From Pseudomonadota bacterium (GTDB lineage: Bacteria; Pseudomonadota; Alphaproteobacteria; Rhizobiales; Xanthobacteraceae), in assembly GCA_023417665.1 (NCBI GenBank), contig JAEZFA010000317.1, positions 1 through 7,986 on the forward strand: a stretch of DNA of 7,986 nt, given 5' to 3'. The number at the start of each line of letters is the position of its first letter. Position 1 is the first letter of the stretch. The notes beneath the pieces are model-generated. The model was not told where the DNA came from, searched no databases, and worked only from the letters and a program-made list of their open reading frames with translations. Below, piece after piece: positions 5,725 to 7,986 of the stretch. The translations under genes were made by a program, and so were the position numbers.

Positions 5725-6973
5725 AATGCGCGGGCTTGGTCATTACATACAGGCCGACATCGATCGCTTTGGCGCGGAAGCCGCCTTCGCAATAAGCGAG
5801 GTAATATTCCCAGGTGCGCTTGAAGCGTTTCGTGTAGCCCAAGGCTTCGATCTGGGGCCATGCGTGCTGGAAGCGGCGGTTCCACTCGTTCAGCGTACGG
5901 GCATAACTGTCGCCGAAGTTTTCGAGCGAGGCGAACCGCATGCCGGCATCCCCGATCTGTTGCAGCATCACGCCATGCGAGGGCAGCATGCCGCCGGGGA
6001 AGATGTAGCGCTGAATGAAATCGGCATTGCGGCGATATAGCTCGAAGCGTTCGTCGGCGATGGTGATGACCTGCAACACCGCGCGGCCGCCCGGGTTCAG
6101 GACTTCGGCAATCTTGCCGAAATAGGCGGGCCAGTATTTCTCGCCGACCGCCTCGATCATTTCGATGGATACCACGCGGTCGAATTTCTCGGTGATGTCG
6201 CGATAATCCTGCAACCGCAGATCGGCCTTGCCGGTCGCGCCGGCTTTGGCGATGCGGTCTTTCGCGCCGGCAAGCTGCGAGGGCGACAGCGTCAGCCCGG
6301 TGACATGCACATTGCGCTCGGTGGTGAGCCGCTCCGCCAGCCGGCCCCAGCCGCAGCCGATTTCCAGCACGCGCTCGCCGCCGTTCACCGCGAGCAGATC
6401 CATGATGCGGGAAAGCTTGTGGTCCTGCGCGTCTTCCAGCGACTGTTTCGGCGTCGCGTAGAGTGCGGAGGAATAGGTCATGCTCGGATCGAGCCACAGC
6501 CTGTAGAATTCGTTGCCGAGGTCGTAATGGGCCTCGATGTTGCGGCGGCTGCCGCTTTTGGTGTTCGCACGCAGCACATGCCGGAGCCGATGGGTGAGGC
6601 GGGTGAACCAGCGTCCGGCGGTAACTTCGCTGAGCGCGCGTTCGTTCAGGGCGGCGAGTTCGATCAGGGTGGCAAGGTCCGGCGTCGACCAGTCGCCGTC
6701 CATATAGGCTTCGGAAAAGCCGACATCGCCGCCGAACATCAGGCGGCGCATGGTGCGCCAGCGATGGAGAATGAGTGTCGCGCGCGGGCCTTCGGTTTCG
6801 CCGCGGCCTTCGACGCGGGCCCCCGACGGGGTTTCGATGATGAGGTGGCCGATCCGAAGCGAGCGAACGACGCGGGCTATCCAGCGATCGGCAAAGCGGG
6901 AATGATCGAGGACGTTTTCCAGTCCCGTCCGGCCGTCCTGCTCTCCGATCTTCCGAGCATGCGGTGACGACAT
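5723..6973 (-). CDS. cfa: cyclopropane-fatty-acyl-phospholipid synthase family SAM-dependent methyltransferase
   Basis: The 416-residue peripheral membrane enzyme should transfer a methylene from SAM to cis double bonds of phospholipid acyl chains, making the membrane more robust in stationary phase, acid or drying. The N-terminal lipid-binding domain (about 1-140) contains FSEAYMDGDW (86-95). The methyltransferase domain begins at EAHYDLGNEFY (147-157), with SAM motif I VLEIGCGWG at 202-210, LQDYRD (254-259), IEMIEAVG (270-277) and FIQRYIFPGGMLPSH (319-333). By alignment from memory with E. coli Cfa, Glu274 matches Glu239, Tyr357 matches Tyr317 and Cys395 matches Cys354, while Ser169 and Gln301 stand where E. 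coli has Cys139 and the bicarbonate-contacting His266. A strong AAGGAGA Shine-Dalgarno (minus strand, 6984-6990) supports ATG 6973. It is first in an operon with the aldo/keto reductase and divergent from hpaH. A methyl-branching relative is the main alternative function. Confidence 0.92.
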   Translation of the reverse strand: MSSPHARKIGEQDGRTGLENVLDHSRFADRWIARVVRSLRIGHLIIETPSGARVEGRGETEGPRATLILHRWRTMRRLMFGGDVGFSEAYMDGDWSTPDLATLIELAALNERALSEVTAGRWFTRLTHRLRHVLRANTKSGSRRNIEAHYDLGNEFYRLWLDPSMTYSSALYATPKQSLEDAQDHKLSRIMDLLAVNGGERVLEIGCGWGRLAERLTTERNVHVTGLTLSPSQLAGAKDRIAKAGATGKADLRLQDYRDITEKFDRVVSIEMIEAVGEKYWPAYFGKIAEVLNPGGRAVLQVITIADERFELYRRNADFIQRYIFPGGMLPSHGVMLQQIGDAGMRFASLENFGDSYARTLNEWNRRFQHAWPQIEALGYTKRFKRTWEYYLAYCEGGFRAKAIDVGLYVMTKPAH

Positions 6974-6983
6974 TCCGCCTCGG

Positions 6984-6990
6984 TCTCCTT
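6984..6990 (-). promoter_or_regulatory. Shine-Dalgarno of cfa
   Basis: AAGGAGA on the minus strand lies 10 bases before the cfa ATG at 6973. It is the strongest ribosome-binding site in the window and fixes the start, although the spacing is slightly long. Confidence 0.7.
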
Positions 6991-7097
6991 CTGTCGCCTT
7001 GAAGTCTCGTCCGAGGAAGCGTCTTAAAAGCCGCCGCGCTAGTCAACTGTTGGAGATACGGGTGGCGCCTTGATGCGCTGCAAAAGATGCCGGCCTA

Positions 7098-7117
7098 TAC
7101 TGAGCGGTACTGACCGG
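7098..7117. repeat. tandem 10-bp direct repeat, possible operator
   Basis: TACTGAGCGG (7098-7107) is followed directly by TACTGACCGG (7108-7117), 9 of 10 bases identical, and then by TA. The period equals about one helical turn, so two copies would sit on the same DNA face. They overlap the TATACT box and the CTGACC element proposed for hpaH. A regulator-binding role is inferred only from arrangement and position. Confidence 0.5.
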
Positions 7118-7171
7118 TAGCCGCTTTCCCTTTATCGTGTCTGCGAAATTCGAGAACGGAAATATCCGAAT

Positions 7172-7954
7172 ATGTTGTCCCAGTCCGACCGCAGCAAAGC
7201 CGCAGCCATCCTTCTGGAAGCGGAGCGCACAAAGAAACAGGCCGCCCAGCTTTCCGTCACGTTCCCCGCCATCGACATCGAGGACGCCTATGCAATCCAG
7301 CAGGAGCTGACCTCGAAAAAGCTGGAGGCGGGCAGCAAGGTCATCGGCCACAAGATCGGGCTGACCTCGAAGGCCATGCAGCAGTCGCTCGGCATCAACG
7401 AGCCCGACTACGGGCATTTGTTCGACGACATGCTGGTGGCCGACGGCGCGAAGCTGCCGCACGAGAACTACTGCGTGCCGCGCATCGAGGTCGAACTCGC
7501 CTTCGTGCTCGGCAAGCCATTGAAGGGGCCGGGCGTCGGCCTGTTCGATGTGTTGCGCGCGACCGAATATGTCGCGCCGTCGCTCGAGATTATCGACGCC
7601 CGGCTCGTCAATCCGCGAAAGATTTTCGATACGGTGGCCGACAATGGTGCGGCCGCCGGCATCGTGATCGGCGGGCGCGTGATGGAGCCGGACGATTTCG
7701 ACATGCGCTGGGCGGGGGCGGTGCTCTACAAGAATTCCGAGATCGAGGAGACGGGCCTTGCCGCGGGCGTGCTCGGCCATCCCGCGCTCGGCATCGCCTG
7801 GCTTGCAAACAAGCTGGGCCCTCGCGGCATCACGCTCGAGCCCGGGCACATTCTGTTGTCGGGTTCGTTCACGCGGCCGGTGCACGCCGCGAAAGGTGAT
7901 ACCATTCACGCCGATTTCGGTCCGCTCGGCGGACTTGCGATTCAATTTGTTTGA
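7172..7954 (+). CDS. hpaH: 2-oxohept-3-ene-1,7-dioate (2-hydroxyhepta-2,4-diene-1,7-dioate) hydratase
   Basis: The 260-residue cytosolic enzyme belongs to the fumarylacetoacetase-like hydratase family (MhpD/XylJ/HpaH). HpaH adds water in the meta-cleavage pathway for homoprotocatechuate, producing 4-hydroxy-2-oxoheptanedioate for the HpaI aldolase. HKIGLTSKAMQ (60-70), EPDYGHLFDDM (77-87), PRIEVELAFVL (103-113), ATEYVAPSLEIIDAR (130-144), KIFDTVADN (150-158), RWAGAVLYKN (179-188) and the C-terminal GSFTRPV (231-237) and KGDT (241-244) are typical. Glu106, Glu108 and Glu139 are the expected metal ligands. Compared with my memory of E. coli C HpaH, the loop after DAR is shorter by several residues (LVNPRKIFDT), so specificity for a related hydroxydienoate is possible. 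No other hpa gene is visible, although genes to the right are cut off. ATG 7172 has only a weak GGA upstream, which may be paired in a small hairpin. Confidence 0.88.
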   Translation: MLSQSDRSKAAAILLEAERTKKQAAQLSVTFPAIDIEDAYAIQQELTSKKLEAGSKVIGHKIGLTSKAMQQSLGINEPDYGHLFDDMLVADGAKLPHENYCVPRIEVELAFVLGKPLKGPGVGLFDVLRATEYVAPSLEIIDARLVNPRKIFDTVADNGAAAGIVIGGRVMEPDDFDMRWAGAVLYKNSEIEETGLAAGVLGHPALGIAWLANKLGPRGITLEPGHILLSGSFTRPVHAAKGDTIHADFGPLGGLAIQFV

Positions 7955-7967
7955 CGAACGCAATGTC

Positions 7968-7986
7968 GTCATGCCCGGCCTTGTGC
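7968..7986. repeat. partial intergenic palindromic repeat, cut by the window end
   Basis: The sequence from gtcatgcccgg to the end, 13 bases after the hpaH stop, matches the left arm and loop of a repeat I remember as abundant in Bradyrhizobium and Rhodopseudomonas intergenic regions, where GCCCGGC...GCCGGGC forms a hairpin. Only the left arm GCCCGGC (7973-7979), loop and first two bases of the right arm are inside the window. It could act as the hpaH transcript end. Confidence 0.5.

Larger units (their letters stand above)
6974..7171. promoter_or_regulatory. divergent intergenic regulatory region cfa / hpaH
   Basis: This 198-base gap is the only sizeable non-coding stretch in the window and must hold promoters for both genes. 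On the plus strand the best hpaH candidates are CTGACC (7110-7115), 17 bases, TATCGT (7133-7138), and a TATACT at 7096-7101 with TTGATG at 7070-7075 (spacer 20, rather long). On the minus strand a good -35 TTGACT (7046 down to 7041) faces cfa, but no -10 lies at normal spacing; TTTTAA occurs too close. The cfa Shine-Dalgarno (6984-6990) and a tandem repeat (7098-7117) also lie here. All promoter calls are weak. Confidence 0.5.

Noticed and set aside
5691..7046. Upstream extension of the aldo/keto reductase frame through the whole of cfa, suggesting a 732-residue fusion
   Set aside because: The extension is the shifted frame of cfa, shows no recognisable fold, and is Arg/Pro/His-rich. The reductase fold is complete from the ATG at 5690.
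7043..7972. A 309-codon frame on the minus strand opposite hpaH
   Set aside because: It is antisense to a clearly conserved hydratase, has no motifs, and its composition is that of a shadow frame.
1..7986. Mobile elements, CRISPR arrays, tRNA or rRNA genes, prophage or defence genes
   Set aside because: No transposase or integrase motifs, terminal inverted repeats, regularly spaced repeats, cloverleaf or rRNA sequence were seen. All long genes are conserved metabolic families with uniform codon bias.

Overview
The window is GC-rich DNA with strongly G/C-biased third codon positions and densely packed genes. The protein set points to an alphaproteobacterium of the Hyphomicrobiales (Rhizobiales), probably a Bradyrhizobiaceae or Xanthobacteraceae relative: a rhizobial-type cyclopropane-fatty-acid synthase, an NoeC/Rv3806c-like UbiA protein, and the left half of a 'catgcccggc...' intergenic repeat, familiar from Bradyrhizobium and Rhodopseudomonas, at the right edge. 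This placement is inference; there is no rRNA or marker gene to fix it.

Layout, left to right. (1) A plus-strand pair (44-2220): a PLP-dependent aminotransferase followed after 2 bases by a UbiA-family membrane prenyltransferase. (2) A minus-strand pair (4308 down to 2224): metY (O-acetylhomoserine sulfhydrylase) followed after 3 bases by a small alpha/beta hydrolase. This pair converges on ubiA with only 3 bases between stop codons. (3) A TrmO/TsaA-family tRNA methyltransferase on the plus strand (4347-4838), divergent from metY. A 38-base gap between them carries a palindromic TATACT-type -10 element that could serve both directions. (4) A second minus-strand pair (6973 down to 4848): cfa followed by a YeaE-like aldo/keto reductase, which converges on trmO with a 9-base gap. 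(5) A 198-base divergent regulatory region with a tandem 10-bp repeat, then hpaH (2-oxohept-3-ene-1,7-dioate hydratase) on the plus strand (7172-7954).

Most genes are ordinary housekeeping or accessory metabolism. A loose common thread is S-adenosylmethionine: MetY makes homocysteine on the way to methionine and SAM, while TrmO and Cfa consume SAM. HpaH belongs to homoprotocatechuate (4-hydroxyphenylacetate) degradation, but no other gene of that pathway is present here. I see no mobile element, CRISPR array, tRNA, rRNA, phage gene or defence system, and no convincing new multi-gene system. The items most worth checking are regulatory: the putative bidirectional and leaderless promoter between metY and trmO, and the tandem repeat between cfa and hpaH.
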